DNA of 64,000 nucleotides from Fibrobacter intestinalis (GCF_900167415.1 NZ_FUWU01000008.1:1-64000); one strand, 5' to 3'. Numbered from the stretch's first letter, positions 16,701 through 24,444 are shown. Notes: generated from the sequence alone by a model not told the origin. Program-made: numbers and translations.

Positions 16701-19144
16701 CCCGCTTTTTCAGCATAAGTTCTCGGTCTAAAGGTAAACAGGCCGTCTTTTTGTACGGGATTTCCAGAAAGTTTTTCATTGTATGAATATTGTTCATTTG
16801 TGCCAACGTAAACGGCCCATTCATTTTCATTTGAATGTTCAAAAATAAATTGGACCTTCGTGTTAAAATCAATTTTAATAGAATTGAACTGGTCTGGTTG
16901 ATAGTCATCGATCTGAAACTGAATTTCTTCTATAGCTCCGGTTGTGTATATTGGCTTGTAATTATAATAATGAACTTTTCGATAGCCGTTTGTATAATCA
17001 ACATTTTTAAAAGTAAACTCTTGCGATGTTGATTCTGAATTGAAACTAATTTGATTAAGATTATTCAAATTATATGTTGCTAAGGGTTTCTCGTTCGGAC
17101 TTAACCATTTCTCTAAGTCTGCGTATGAATATATGTCGTTGTTATCTGTTGTTCTACTAAAAACAAGTGGTATGATTTTCTTATCATTCATCACCGTAGC
17201 TATTGAAACATGGGGTGTACCAAAAAGCATCTTTTCCATATCATTGTATGGTACAGAATGTTCTTTATTACGGTAATCGTTGAATTTTGCAGTATTTTCT
17301 TTTTTATCGATAGCCTTTTTCAAAGCAATGTATTTTGCTATTTCTAGCTGATTCGTCTTGGCTATAGCGTCTTTCATTTTTAAATTCATATCTGTAATCA
17401 AAGCGACATTTGTGGCAAATTGGGCCGCTTTACAAGCTTTTTCTGCCGCAGGAGTGAGTGCATTTGCTATAAGACATCCCGCGGTTAAGCCGACATCTAT
17501 ATCCTTACGAAGATTTTCCAGTTCTCCGATGTCTTCAACAAGTTCCAAATACTCCTTAATACTTTCGTAATTTCCGCTGTTCTTTTTTACATAGTCGTTT
17601 AAAGAATAGCCGATACGAGCAACATTTGCTTCCTTAAAGGCTAGGACATTTTTTCCCAAAGCGCTATATGATGGCACCTCAAATGTTCCGTCATCAAAAA
17701 AGTTCAAGGAGTAATTAGAGAGACTCCCCGCTAGTATATTTCTGCCGGTCCTTAATTTTTCGGATATTTCATTGACATCTGAAACTAATTTGGAAATATC
17801 TGTAGAATACTCTTCGATGAATGTCGAGAACAGCTCATTCTTATATTCATCAGGCAAGTATTTGCTAAGAGTTGATACTATAGTCCAAATAGAACTGGCA
17901 ATATTTTCTTTATTGTATTTTAATTTTGAAAGCGTGGATATATCTCTTGCATATCCTACAATGTCGCCACCATATTCTCCGTACGCAGATGATAGTTTAT
18001 TAGCAAAATCTTTAAGTTCGGTTGATGCTATTCCATTGGCCGCATCTTCTGCAATTTTTTTCAAATCATCTTCATTTGCAGGAATTCCGTATTCATTTGC
18101 TGCATTTGCTATTGCCGTCTTGAATGCTGATTCTATTTTTTGCTTGTTGATATGATTTTTTTGCTGATTAGCAAAATCAGACAAAGTCCTTCGACCATTT
18201 CCAAGAGTTGGCAACCCATAAGAGAATACTATGTTGTAGTCAGGATGGGCGAACCCATTCATTTGAGGCATTATGTTCAGAAGCTGTAGACTTCCAATAT
18301 TCTCTTCAGCAACTTCAATCAATTTGTCCTTTTCTAAAACTTTTTTATATACATTGTCATTGAGATCCGCATCTTGTGCGAGATATAGCATAGATGCTTT
18401 ATATTTCTTAAAATTATCAAGTGCTGGACTTACCGCTTCTGCCGCACTACCAGGATCTTGAGCAATCCCAATAACGGCTTCTTTGACTAAAGAAATTAAT
18501 ATTTCTTGCAATTGACCAACACCGCCAACTAAGTAAGCGGTCAAAATAATTGGGATTAGTTTTGTATAATCCGAAATAGACTTTATTTTATCAAGCTCTC
18601 TAGAACCATTCAAGAGAACTTGATCAGCAAAACCCGAACCTTCATGAGGCGTATTGAAAAATATTACATTTTCAATTTCGCCTTTATATTTGCTGCTTTG
18701 AATATATTCACGAACTGCAAGACCTGCAACACCTTCCGAAATAATAACAAATTTAAAAGGGATTAAATCTGGATTTGTTTTTTTTAGGTCGGCTAATTTT
18801 TTGCCATTTTTTTTCAATGAAACGACCTTTGCATTCTTTGTATTTGCAAACCAGTTAATCGTTGCTTTATTAAATATGGAATTATCTCCAATAAATAGTT
18901 CATTCGCTGCTTCGGAAGGCGTGTTTGCCATGCTATATGAGTGACAATAGACATATGAATCATCTCCCATGGAAAGATTTTTCTTGATGCCGAGATTATC
19001 CCAAGTGACATCTGAAGTAGATGTACATAAGTCTGATGCATCCAACATAATGAAAATTTTTGATGGATTTGGTTCGACAACCGATCCCAATGCAATGGAT
19101 GTCATTATCAAAATTAGAATCAAAACAAATTTATGATTTTTCAT
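7796..19144 (-). CDS. 3782-aa secreted surface protein with hydrolase-like, LamG and carbohydrate-binding-like domains
   Basis: A signal peptide (1-20) leads into an alpha/beta-hydrolase-like domain (about 25-330) with SEGVAG (136-141) where lipases have GHSxGG, so glycine replaces the nucleophile serine, and NTPHEGSG (164-171). Long beta-sandwich stretches follow, including a FlgD-like Ig unit near 1795. A LamG/concanavalin-like domain spans about 3040-3240, a CBM6/35-like domain 3250-3380, and two CBM3-like domains 3400-3536 and 3550-3695. The last 80 residues (GTYTLE... GEHSVSI ... GSYLVLRRG) resemble a type IX secretion sorting domain. ATG 19144 is chosen because the signal peptide starts here; the frame is open to 19285 but that part lies in the terminator region. 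It is first in a three-gene operon and clearly AT-rich. It probably mediates adhesion to or handling of plant polymer; catalytic activity is doubtful. Confidence 0.8.
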   Translation of the reverse strand: MKNHKFVLILILIMTSIALGSVVEPNPSKIFIMLDASDLCTSTSDVTWDNLGIKKNLSMGDDSYVYCHSYSMANTPSEAANELFIGDNSIFNKATINWFANTKNAKVVSLKKNGKKLADLKKTNPDLIPFKFVIISEGVAGLAVREYIQSSKYKGEIENVIFFNTPHEGSGFADQVLLNGSRELDKIKSISDYTKLIPIILTAYLVGGVGQLQEILISLVKEAVIGIAQDPGSAAEAVSPALDNFKKYKASMLYLAQDADLNDNVYKKVLEKDKLIEVAEENIGSLQLLNIMPQMNGFAHPDYNIVFSYGLPTLGNGRRTLSDFANQQKNHINKQKIESAFKTAIANAANEYGIPANEDDLKKIAEDAANGIASTELKDFANKLSSAYGEYGGDIVGYARDISTLSKLKYNKENIASSIWTIVSTLSKYLPDEYKNELFSTFIEEYSTDISKLVSDVNEISEKLRTGRNILAGSLSNYSLNFFDDGTFEVPSYSALGKNVLAFKEANVARIGYSLNDYVKKNSGNYESIKEYLELVEDIGELENLRKDIDVGLTAGCLIANALTPAAEKACKAAQFATNVALITDMNLKMKDAIAKTNQLEIAKYIALKKAIDKKENTAKFNDYRNKEHSVPYNDMEKMLFGTPHVSIATVMNDKKIIPLVFSRTTDNNDIYSYADLEKWLSPNEKPLATYNLNNLNQISFNSESTSQEFTFKNVDYTNGYRKVHYYNYKPIYTTGAIEEIQFQIDDYQPDQFNSIKIDFNTKVQFIFEHSNENEWAVYVGTNEQYSYNEKLSGNPVQKDGLFTFRPRTYAEKAGIGLEGGVEEDGPNIVNIFITNKIGRKNHHKFAFFWQATDPLIEENWPKSYATISKLDTVRAYVNNLGYPFVVTKAELSLEGLDGKIKVENIPVVVSPKDNESFHLTSVLRDALINKSIVDGEYLIKWNIEIQPEGSDPQTQYLTTIVYLDTTSPNFILHTSDKAVSLNKSNDVVGVVDSLDDKYLRGIRSFIVRRGTKDVVELLHKSHSAENSYLIRWNGSDVSWNGWADLYVQAYDFANPNSNITKLLSDVSQDSAKSSWNTVLDANGEFIEGINGKTMHKAILVDNIAPHIQNEVVSYKSEQAEISSFSKKSTDAKITLNSRDTLLISFDIIENLLERKTTDILVDIVLEDETNKYKKTYTSSFSVTDSKKRFKFIEPDANRIKDGVYSLSIILTDEAGNISTKNFDDKIKVDRTAPIISTIALGGVAFNSLQDLKPANTFVNQIDDDIRNRSDLICYTKVVINDGYANWNEIKTLETNSKNGKESSYSFDYKQFVNNAKDGFWYIYLGCFDDAGNFTQKVNFLGMGKRYPQITFPNDNLNEIMYGQVLIKGIAPNPIIDGNDNLGEIKILWKKLGDDDSKWMEERITNLVSDLKTSTSDRDLAIWNVDGLEAGDYVIKLSVRGCKEENCEWVSTERIVYVDDSEETPDSKPEIKVTLPTHHVAGNNQSAFIELSNIPDASNWYVKAIIEAPSASNPNVYARALETTFDPMSTCPYTTVAEAGKKGLSVWKEKDSNNEEFWNIQWIGSAEGVVVDSETTKRLPPQLKLNYTISNVSFDTEKTTPSTSDNPLSYTVESIKIGNIETPAYNAVKTWDLNGNNVKIRFKAETGFIVDASSVEGKFEKIYNINLDKYKGEIVWNGLINKVYPSGELARISVIAYDKNNPSNVISKSEPWYLSFDDTKIEISENSLENYYIDFLDQSDVTTPFATAKYGFQFGLSGRSAYVTIEIQDEKGSHIKTLMNNSFVLAGASNKANSVSWDGSTENGFVATKSGNYKVYVVAKDENGKIFDKKYHSFQLDIAGNVLEASKDDSKNGSPAVLRMDEAIEGPTNVWRYTGRPDYLLKANVSAQVLEEGDRSFTYQWDIANGTQYPYVYKKNRPCLGIHRQRNEFEVAIVTLLATKGHGFDFWCDENDKAYVYTATLSKEKFSNKDGVSEAVTKALKMGNSQTVIGYDAGGSGHEYDIYLKVIVFPISAYKGLSDWFSDGQKVGEISHNLDWGKIWNKAYNASQVDNFIYNSYTYWGKVPLWEHEIKNFKKSSDDFVFSNKELPNTCVPKNSKSFVCGSVGDKKEEDYDVHKNMFKMEVYPTDRDKGYGSGRYSGKCNNRGSTTNLDVSVKLTVNSEYWEPALGNYKWGYNNLANRYVRFDPTNSSLYGSGYLSRISKNHHYDGNEWNKKDVSGGITVFEALSLPMENKVENPLLFPEEVGNSSNNHSKSLFKWRFFTDVDANPVHFIAKATAGSNSKTFLSKNQKNEEEYNIFDGYKTLPLDIEFSVAPAVSISDATSANMKAIIQSSQEVEYPYLGNKKITAPDGYVFYGENSFVSHVHTGWNEWNDNIWDNFIAIKKNGFIRNPLTDSQYEKGLTKKTAENIVPNLKVNNLLNKKISIDESEIKWNKSSLRWEYMVPFIDFDQDSHSNKGPSGERTIIVSPSSWESECKKEERKCEIFNEGSFETKELAYVPSKDHIQFASKTLNHEVSLEKFVSQNEANSVLLTDWAFIKSVENAEIYKRPTDIDPTLRKHEYFDVNYVTKENGKEEDHFFEIRRTDKEDFLEREDEIVTLRGQVPGDNVDWVLSYVNNGVRYGIKTGTQIKNSKDNPYQFLAYKNVNELQGNTSFFLTYKGTGGATYYRQLDVHMGELVKANEIGHATSMYGNVSVDFPMGSWENDVDVTVRTIDNDMLFETFDGLAPVGPIIEVLPSHEFPKGKYPTISMTIPIKSLKDEKLEPADVKIFKPDYKLKKLIPLETQISAYLDEKIQPCNSSEKECAYVQLSAETPTFSTFLIMDSQKAANVEPRNIDPEELVNLSCQEMNKDTIWMGTDNGWLEYPYPCSGKSNYLLQLSAIDNVASEHQGISTDPIIWNIRNSDLQMLDSSYNSTIVYYGLDGSTIQKIGPVVKLDSVAPEIKELDVSVVENDDKKKIHVETEIIESGSGLEAITMELFFAGNLIESRTIPKDGLLIQDFEISKKQLFECVGCKASIAVIAQDKGHNFDKVLKQSEKIYPFPKSLVLWYPMVEGTGSTAQELMTKDTPYPMDMLLSKVSNPWNGKYGINLYQKSDAATSLYKLGVTDSLKPFSFEFYFNAGYGKPGLEASILSFVGLNGWSFGIGSKSRYFIKVGSKTFYFNTIREANISTHLTIVVNGDRVSLYRNGNYVETITLDNDLQYGGNGKLSIGALSENIRSAVGSISNLRFYSSALTDKQIKSIFTGILSEEDVNIASVRAVSLTDREGLIVDQSCSVPGMSYLRLKSPNNQGHMTWKADVEADNYSFYILHRNYASDLSSVKIIVNGTSVGTYKLKSTGFWESEKIEGLNINLKAGINEIIIQPIGNLGIAALALASSSANIDGEQMGYDEASWTNPSPRIIVRMHYENQGDVTWVRPRFQLQNLTGTSFKDVRIRYYYNGEGEAVQAVSFYPNAPMSVIPDAGSTYYGELSLTEPIPAYGSPYYGNGPQIGLHRTDYYFPWNALDDPSFAGGATDTYAEAKGIAVLDADGILLNEWNCYDADGPIEKKRKSVRVLAKDAKAGSNQSSLLTMLAENTGDTPIEGFEVRYYYRDASGKQEVDYYSSPFAATSKMSAGGDLYYVSFLYTNTILNPGEKTDFGNGVNFEIHNPGWGVGFDAEDDPSHHNLNEVELIEADSAVVLDLNGNLLWGYAPQPRFSSQFKTKDSYEDLIDVDGDIIYVNVTEKGTYTLETVNAIGMPLVSLFNGIWNEGEHSVSISNYTFTPGSYLVLRRGNEILSWEIFR

Positions 19145-19173
19145 TTTTTTATAAGTGTGTTTTTTTAGCGGCA

Positions 19174-19181
19174 CAAATATA
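19174..19181 (-). promoter_or_regulatory. TATATTTG promoter box for the giant-protein operon
   Basis: TATATTTG read on the minus strand, 29 bases before ATG 19144. No ribosome binding site is visible before that ATG; the leader is A/T-only just upstream. Confidence 0.5.
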
Positions 19182-19270
19182 GAAAAAAGTTGTTTTTTTG
19201 AAAAATTTTGGCAGGCATTACACATATGCGTAATTTTTTTTAACGAATGTTTGAGCGGTTTATGAAAATC

Positions 19271-19307
19271 AAAACACCCCGCCACTTTTTGAGTGACGGG
19301 GCGTTTT
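19271..19307 (-). terminator. Rho-independent terminator after the PFOR gene
   Basis: An 11-bp stem CGCCCCGTCAC / GTGGCGGGGTG on the minus strand (19303-19293 with 19285-19275), one G-T and one mismatched pair, flanked by AAAA and TTTT. Confidence 0.85.
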
Positions 19308-19362
19308 CATCAGGTCAGGATCCTTCGCGACCAACGGTCGCTTAGGATGACGCATCAACCGC

Positions 19363-22300
19363 TTACAGGCTGATCAACCCTTCCGTATCCTTAGACATTG
19401 CGTCATAGAAGGCATAACGTGCGTCCACTTCCTTCTGGAGATCTTCAGCGAGCTTCTGCGCGACTTCGGGTTTTGAACGGGTCAAAGCCTTGAAGCGGTT
19501 CTCGGTGTAGATGTATTCCTTCACCGGAATGGTCGGCTTCTTGGAATCGAGGATCAGCGGGGCCTTGCCTTCTGCGGCGAGTGCCGGGTTGTAACGCAAA
19601 AGCGTCCAGTAGCCGGAATCCACCGCCATCTTCTGGTGAGCGAGCTGGTTGTTCAAATCGAAACCATGGTTGATGCACGGACAATAGGCGATGATGAGCG
19701 AAGGACCGTCATGCGCTTCCGCTTCCTGGAAGACCTTCAGCGTCTGCGCATCGTTTGCACCGATGGCCACGCGACCCACATAAACGTTCTTGTAGCTCAT
19801 TGCAATAAGCCCCAAGTCCTTTTTACCGGCGCGCTTTCCTGCAGCGGCAAAGAGGGCGACTGCGCCACGGTTTGTCGATTTGGATGCCTGTCCACCCGTA
19901 TTGGAATACACTTCGGTGTCGAGCACGAGGATATTGACATTTTCTCCGGTTGCCATCACATGGTCGAGTCCACCGTAGCCGATATCATAAGCCCAGCCAT
20001 CGCCTCCGATAATCCATACGGATTTTTTGACCAGATAGTCGGCGAATTCGTCCGCCAATGTTTTGGCATCGTCGCTGCCGATTTTCTGAAGTTCCGCCTT
20101 CAACTTGGCGACATTTTCACGCTGAGCCTGGATGCCGGCTTCGTCTTTTTGCTCCTGCGTTTTCAATGCGTTAACGAGGTCGGCAGGAAGCTTGTCTGCG
20201 AGGGAGTCCAAAAGATCCACCGCCTGTTTTGCATGCTTGGAAACGCCGAGGCGCAAGCCTAAACCAAATTCGGCATTGTCTTCAAAGAGGCTGTTCGCCC
20301 AAGCAGGGCCGCGTCCGTCCTTGTTCTTTGCCCAAGGAGTCGTCGGGAGGTTGCCGCCGTAGATGGAAGAGCAGCCTGTCGCATTTGCGACGACCATGCG
20401 GTCACCGAAAAGCTGGCTTACCAAACGGACGTAAGGCGTTTCGCCGCAGCCCGCGCAAGAGCCGCTAAATTCAAAGAGCGGTTCCAGAAGCATCGCCTGC
20501 TTGACTAGGCTCTTATTGACCTGGGTGCGGTCAAATTCCGGGAGATCCACAAAGAAGTCCCAGCACTTGCCTTCCTGCACTTTAATGGGAGCCTGCGGAA
20601 CCATATTGATGGCTTTCTTGGTTTCGTCGGTTTTGTCCTTGCCGATGCAAGCCTGCGTGCAAACGCCGCAGCCCGTACAGTCGTAACTGGAAACGGAAAG
20701 GGTGAACATCGGCTTTTCGGAACCCGCAAGCTTGTAGCCCTTTGCCGCCACGGATTTGAATCCTTCTGGCGCATTGGCGAGTGCGGATTCGTCCACAACT
20801 TTGATACGGATCGCTGCATGCGGGCAGACCATCGCACACTTGCCGCACTGTACACAGACGTCCGGATTCCAGCTAGGAATCGCCAAAGCGAGGTCGCGCT
20901 TTTCATATTTGGTCGTGCCCGTCGGGAACACGCCATCCACCGGCATTTTCGAGACGGGCAGTTTTTCGCCGTTGCCGCGGATGATTTCCGCAGTGACTTC
21001 GTTCACGAACTGCGGGGCGTCGCCGTGAATGGCTTCGCGGAACTCCGTTTTGCTCGTTACCGCATTCGGCACTTTGACTTCGTGGAGGTTCGCGAGAGAG
21101 GCGTCGATTGCGTCCCAGTTTTTCTGAACGACTTCCATGCCTTTCTTGGCATAGGTTTTTTCCGCATACTTCTTGATGTATTTGATGGCGGTATCTGCAT
21201 CCAAAACGTTGCCGAGCTTGCTGAAGAAGCAAGTCTGCATGACGGTATTGATCCGGCGTCCCATTCCCGTTTTCGCAGCGACGGCATAGGCATCAATGAC
21301 ATACACCTTGAGATGCTTGGCAATAATCGCTTCTTGTACGGGGCGAGGGAAAGTGTCCCACACGGTTTCAGCAGAATGCGGCGTGTTCACGAGGAATGTC
21401 GCCCCATCCTTCGCATATTTCAGCATATCGACCGATTCCAAATGCGGCGTGTGATGGCAAGCCACAAAGTCCGCCTGATTTTCTTCAATGAGATAAGGCG
21501 CGTCGATAATGGACTTTCCAAAACGCAAGTGCGAAGTCGTCATGGAGCCGGACTTTTTGGAGTCGTAAACGAAATAGCCCTGAGCATAATTGTCGGTTTC
21601 GTTGCCGATAATTTTGATGGAGTTCTTGTTGGCGCCGACAGTGCCATCGGAACCCAGACCGAAGAACATCGCCTGGAAGAAGTCGCTTTCGAGCTTGAAA
21701 TTCGGATCGACATCCAAACTGGTGTGGCAAACGTCATCGTTGATGCCCACCGTGAAGCGGGTTTTCGGGGAAGCCTTGGCGAGTTCGTCAAAAATCGCTT
21801 TGACCATCGCCGGCGTAAATTCCTTGGAAGAAAGGCCGTAACGCCCGCCGATAATCGACGGAAGCGCAATTTCGCCTTTCATCGCTGCACCGGAAATCGC
21901 CGTGATCACATCTTCGAGAAGCGGCTCGCCTGCGGAACCCGGTTCCTTGGAACGGTCGAGGACGGCAATTTTCTTTGCGGTTTTAGGCAGAGCGGCGACA
22001 AGCTGTTCCGAGGGGAACGGACGATACAGGCGCACAATCAGCACGCCGAGCTTTTCACCCTTCTTATTCAGATAGGCGACCGTATCCTTGATGGTGGAAG
22101 CGGCCGAGCCCATCACGACGATGACGCGTTCCGCATCGGCGGCCCCGACATAATCCACCAGATGATACTGGCGACCGGTAAAGCTCGCCACTTTGTCCAT
22201 ATATTTTTGGACGATTGCCGGATACGCTTCGTAATATTTATTGACCGTTTCGCGACCCTGGAAATAGACGTCCGGGTTCTGGGCTGTTCCGCGCATGGTC

Positions 22301-22938
22301 GGACGATCCGGAGTCAGCGCGCGTTCGCGGCAAGCCTTGACATATTTTTCATCAATGACCTGACGAATGACGCCGTCTTCGAGAGATTCGATTTTCATCA
22401 CTTCGTGCGAAGTACGGAAACCGTCAAAGAAATGCATCGTCGGGATTCTGCCTTCCAGAGTGGAAGCGTGGGCGACGAGCGCCAAGTCCTGGCATTCCTG
22501 TACGGAAGAAGAGCTCAGCATGGCAAAGCCCGTCTGGCGGCAGGCCATCACGTCGGAATGGTCGCCAAAAATAGAAAGGCCCTGCGCGGCAAGCGAGCGG
22601 GCTGTTACATGGAAAACCGTCGGGGTGAGTTCACCCGCAATCTTGTACATATTCGGAATCATCAGGAGAAGGCCCTGAGATGCCGTAAAGGTGGTCGTCA
22701 AAGCTCCCGCCTGAAGTGCTCCGTGCACCGTTCCTGCGGCACCGCCTTCGGACTGCATTTCAAACACGCGGGGAACTTGGCCCCAGATATTCTTTTTACC
22801 TGCCGCACTCCAGTTGTCCGCATGCTCGGCCATCGGGCTAGACGGGGTAATCGGATAGATAGCGGCGACTTCGCTTACTTGAAAAGCTACGTTGGCGGTG
22901 GCTTCGTTACCGTCAACGGCAATCATCTTTTTTGCCAT
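19363..22938 (-). CDS. nifJ: Pyruvate:ferredoxin (flavodoxin) oxidoreductase
   Basis: A 1191-aa single-chain PFOR converting pyruvate and CoA to acetyl-CoA, CO2 and reduced ferredoxin. It shows the usual domain order: pyrimidine-binding domain with YPITPSSPMAEH near residue 30; transketolase C-like and gamma domains (GSDGTVGANKNS, MTTSHLRFG); two 4Fe-4S motifs CVQCGKCAMVCP (about 690) and CTGCGVCTQAC (about 750); the proximal-cluster start GSCAGCGETPYV (about 826); and the thiamine-diphosphate segment IGGDGWAYDIGYGG (about 976) with LDTEVYSNTGGQ (about 1004). Length is normal for the family. ATG 22938 is used because the conserved MAKKMIAVDGNEA start follows; an in-frame ATG at 22974 lacks support. 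It is monocistronic, ended by the hairpin at 19271-19307. A 209-bp internal piece is duplicated at 6064-6272. Confidence 0.97.
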   Translation of the reverse strand: MAKKMIAVDGNEATANVAFQVSEVAAIYPITPSSPMAEHADNWSAAGKKNIWGQVPRVFEMQSEGGAAGTVHGALQAGALTTTFTASQGLLLMIPNMYKIAGELTPTVFHVTARSLAAQGLSIFGDHSDVMACRQTGFAMLSSSSVQECQDLALVAHASTLEGRIPTMHFFDGFRTSHEVMKIESLEDGVIRQVIDEKYVKACRERALTPDRPTMRGTAQNPDVYFQGRETVNKYYEAYPAIVQKYMDKVASFTGRQYHLVDYVGAADAERVIVVMGSAASTIKDTVAYLNKKGEKLGVLIVRLYRPFPSEQLVAALPKTAKKIAVLDRSKEPGSAGEPLLEDVITAISGAAMKGEIALPSIIGGRYGLSSKEFTPAMVKAIFDELAKASPKTRFTVGINDDVCHTSLDVDPNFKLESDFFQAMFFGLGSDGTVGANKNSIKIIGNETDNYAQGYFVYDSKKSGSMTTSHLRFGKSIIDAPYLIEENQADFVACHHTPHLESVDMLKYAKDGATFLVNTPHSAETVWDTFPRPVQEAIIAKHLKVYVIDAYAVAAKTGMGRRINTVMQTCFFSKLGNVLDADTAIKYIKKYAEKTYAKKGMEVVQKNWDAIDASLANLHEVKVPNAVTSKTEFREAIHGDAPQFVNEVTAEIIRGNGEKLPVSKMPVDGVFPTGTTKYEKRDLALAIPSWNPDVCVQCGKCAMVCPHAAIRIKVVDESALANAPEGFKSVAAKGYKLAGSEKPMFTLSVSSYDCTGCGVCTQACIGKDKTDETKKAINMVPQAPIKVQEGKCWDFFVDLPEFDRTQVNKSLVKQAMLLEPLFEFSGSCAGCGETPYVRLVSQLFGDRMVVANATGCSSIYGGNLPTTPWAKNKDGRGPAWANSLFEDNAEFGLGLRLGVSKHAKQAVDLLDSLADKLPADLVNALKTQEQKDEAGIQAQRENVAKLKAELQKIGSDDAKTLADEFADYLVKKSVWIIGGDGWAYDIGYGGLDHVMATGENVNILVLDTEVYSNTGGQASKSTNRGAVALFAAAGKRAGKKDLGLIAMSYKNVYVGRVAIGANDAQTLKVFQEAEAHDGPSLIIAYCPCINHGFDLNNQLAHQKMAVDSGYWTLLRYNPALAAEGKAPLILDSKKPTIPVKEYIYTENRFKALTRSKPEVAQKLAEDLQKEVDARYAFYDAMSKDTEGLISL
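21413..21621 (-). repeat. PFOR-gene segment duplicated at 6064-6272
   Basis: Source copy of the 209-bp duplication (207/209 identical). It lies within an intact reading frame, so this copy is presumably the original. Confidence 0.95.
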
Positions 22939-23169
22939 AGGTAGGATACTCCAAAAATTAAGTAAACATCTCAACGCATCGTTTTCGAGATATTCTGGGC
23001 ATAAAACTACATTTTATTCGACGCTAAATGCGGGAAAAAATCAAAAAAAAGGATAAAAGAACTTTTCCTGCGACTTGGATAGCTGACAAAAACGGCAAGA
23101 AAAGAGGTGAAACCGCCCAAAGCAAAGCACTTGCTGTTTTAAAAAGCCCATATTAAATCCGGATTTTAT

Positions 23170-23177
23170 TATATTGG
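23170..23177 (+). promoter_or_regulatory. TATATTGG promoter box
   Basis: TATATTGG 20 bases before ATG 23198, which also has GGAG at 23184-23187. It is one of the recurrent TATATT boxes in this window. Confidence 0.4.
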
Positions 23178-23197
23178 CAAAACGGAGAACAACAAAA

Positions 23198-23527
23198 ATG
23201 AAGGATTTTGCAAGAGAATACCACGCCAAACACCTGGGCAACTGCGCAATGTCCGTTGCCGCCGCCTGGCTGAACGCCCATGAAAGCGACCCTTCCGAAG
23301 TCGAAAAATTTAAAACCTGCGGTGCGGGGCGTGCTCCCGACGGCCTGTGCGGAGCACTTTACGCCGCCACGCAATTCATGCCCGAAAAAAAGGATGCCAT
23401 TGTTCAGGAATTCAGCCGGGTTGCCCAAGGAACTCTTTGCAAGGAGATTCGCAGCAAGACCAATATGACCTGCAATGACCGGGTCGCCCTTGCCGCCGAA
23501 ATCCTTTCGCATCTCGAAGAAAAATAA
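23198..23527 (+). CDS. C_GCAxxG_C_C family protein
   Basis: A 109-aa cysteine-motif protein. It shows LGNCAMSVAAAW (the C-x-x-S helix), KTCGAGRAPDGLCGALYAA (the family signature with Cys-Gly and the CGALYA element) and later single cysteines (TLCKEI, NMTCNDR). Members of TIGR01909/DV_1555 are small putative redox or metal proteins of unknown function found mainly in anaerobes. ATG 23198 has a good GGAG site; an upstream in-frame ATG at 23174 overlaps the promoter box. The TatD-like gene follows at once. Confidence 0.8.
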   Translation: MKDFAREYHAKHLGNCAMSVAAAWLNAHESDPSEVEKFKTCGAGRAPDGLCGALYAATQFMPEKKDAIVQEFSRVAQGTLCKEIRSKTNMTCNDRVALAAEILSHLEEK

Positions 23528-23537
23528 CCTGTTCGAT

Positions 23538-24248
23538 TTGCTCGATTTTCACATTCACATCGCGCGACTTCCCCGCCCGGAAGAAATTTCCCGAGCGCTC
23601 GTCCGTCGTGGCTATAAGGCTGTTCTTGTCGCCTGCGAGCCCTGGGAATGGGAAAGAATCGAAGCGTTGCTTCCTCTATGGAAAGATTCGGCGATTCCCT
23701 GTTTTGGCATACACCCGATGATCGCTGCGAATTTGAATCGGGAAGAACTTGCCGCCTTGCGCTCCCTGCTGCACAAATACCCGCAGGCCTTTGTCGGGGA
23801 ATGCGGACTGGACAAGCGTTTCCCCGGCTATGCGCCCGGAGAAATCCAAGAAAGCGTATTTCAAACCCAAGCGGAAATGGCTCTGGAAATGCAACGCCCG
23901 CTGATGCTCCACTCGGTCGGCGATTCGCGTCGCCTTTTGAAAATTCTCGAAGGAGCTGGATTTTCGCCAACTTGCGGACAGCCGATTTTTCACCGATTTT
24001 CTGGCGATGCGGAAATCGTCAAACGGGCGCTGGCGTTGAATGCGCTATTTTCCTTGCATTTAGACAGTTTTCGCAAAAAATCCTTTTGTCGCGCGCTCCC
24101 GCTCATCCCGGCAGAGAGAATCCGCTTTGAAACCGACGCCGACGAAAGTTTTTTGATGCCCAGCCCCGAAGCCCTGGAAAGCAACTTGCAGGAATGCGTT
24201 CGGCGTTTTGAATGGCTAAAAATGGAACGAGATTCCGAAAACCTCTGA
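23538..24248 (+). CDS. TatD-family metal-dependent hydrolase
   Basis: About 236 aa. The metal-binding residues of TatD-type nucleases are present: DFHIH (the first H-x-H), GECGLD (bridging Glu), LMLHSVGD (His), IFHRFSG (His) and FETDADE (Asp). Family members are TIM-barrel deoxyribonucleases or related phosphoesterases. The start is uncertain: TTG 23538 gives the typical short N-terminus (M-L-D-F-H-I-H), whereas ATG 23475 would add 21 poorly conserved residues and overlap the preceding gene by 53 bases. No strong ribosome site is visible for either, and translational coupling is possible. At about 236 aa it is slightly shorter than most TatD proteins (about 260). Confidence 0.8.
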   Translation: MLDFHIHIARLPRPEEISRALVRRGYKAVLVACEPWEWERIEALLPLWKDSAIPCFGIHPMIAANLNREELAALRSLLHKYPQAFVGECGLDKRFPGYAPGEIQESVFQTQAEMALEMQRPLMLHSVGDSRRLLKILEGAGFSPTCGQPIFHRFSGDAEIVKRALALNALFSLHLDSFRKKSFCRALPLIPAERIRFETDADESFLMPSPEALESNLQECVRRFEWLKMERDSENL

Positions 24249-24432
24249 ATTCGTTTAGATATTCGCGAAATTTGCCTCTTTTTAATTTCGGCAACGCTGA
24301 AAAACTTTTCTTCTTCTGTTTTGGCGATGAAAAGCGCTTTTAAAGCAAACGCTCCTCCGAACGAATTAAACGCAAAGACAAAATTGTACCGCCAAAATTC
24401 ACGAAATTTGGGCTTTTTCGCTGTTTTTTTGA

Positions 24433-24440
24433 TAGATTTA
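24433..24440 (+). promoter_or_regulatory. TAGATTTA promoter box directly before rel
   Basis: TAGATTTA ends 4 bases before ATG 24445 and no ribosome site is present. This spacing would place transcription start at or next to the ATG (leaderless). Confidence 0.4.
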
Positions 24441-24444
24441 GGGT

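Noticed and set aside
20818-22944. 708-codon plus-strand ORF across the PFOR gene
   Set aside because: It is the antisense of a well-conserved coding frame and has no family character; codon bias of the PFOR gene keeps the complementary frame open.
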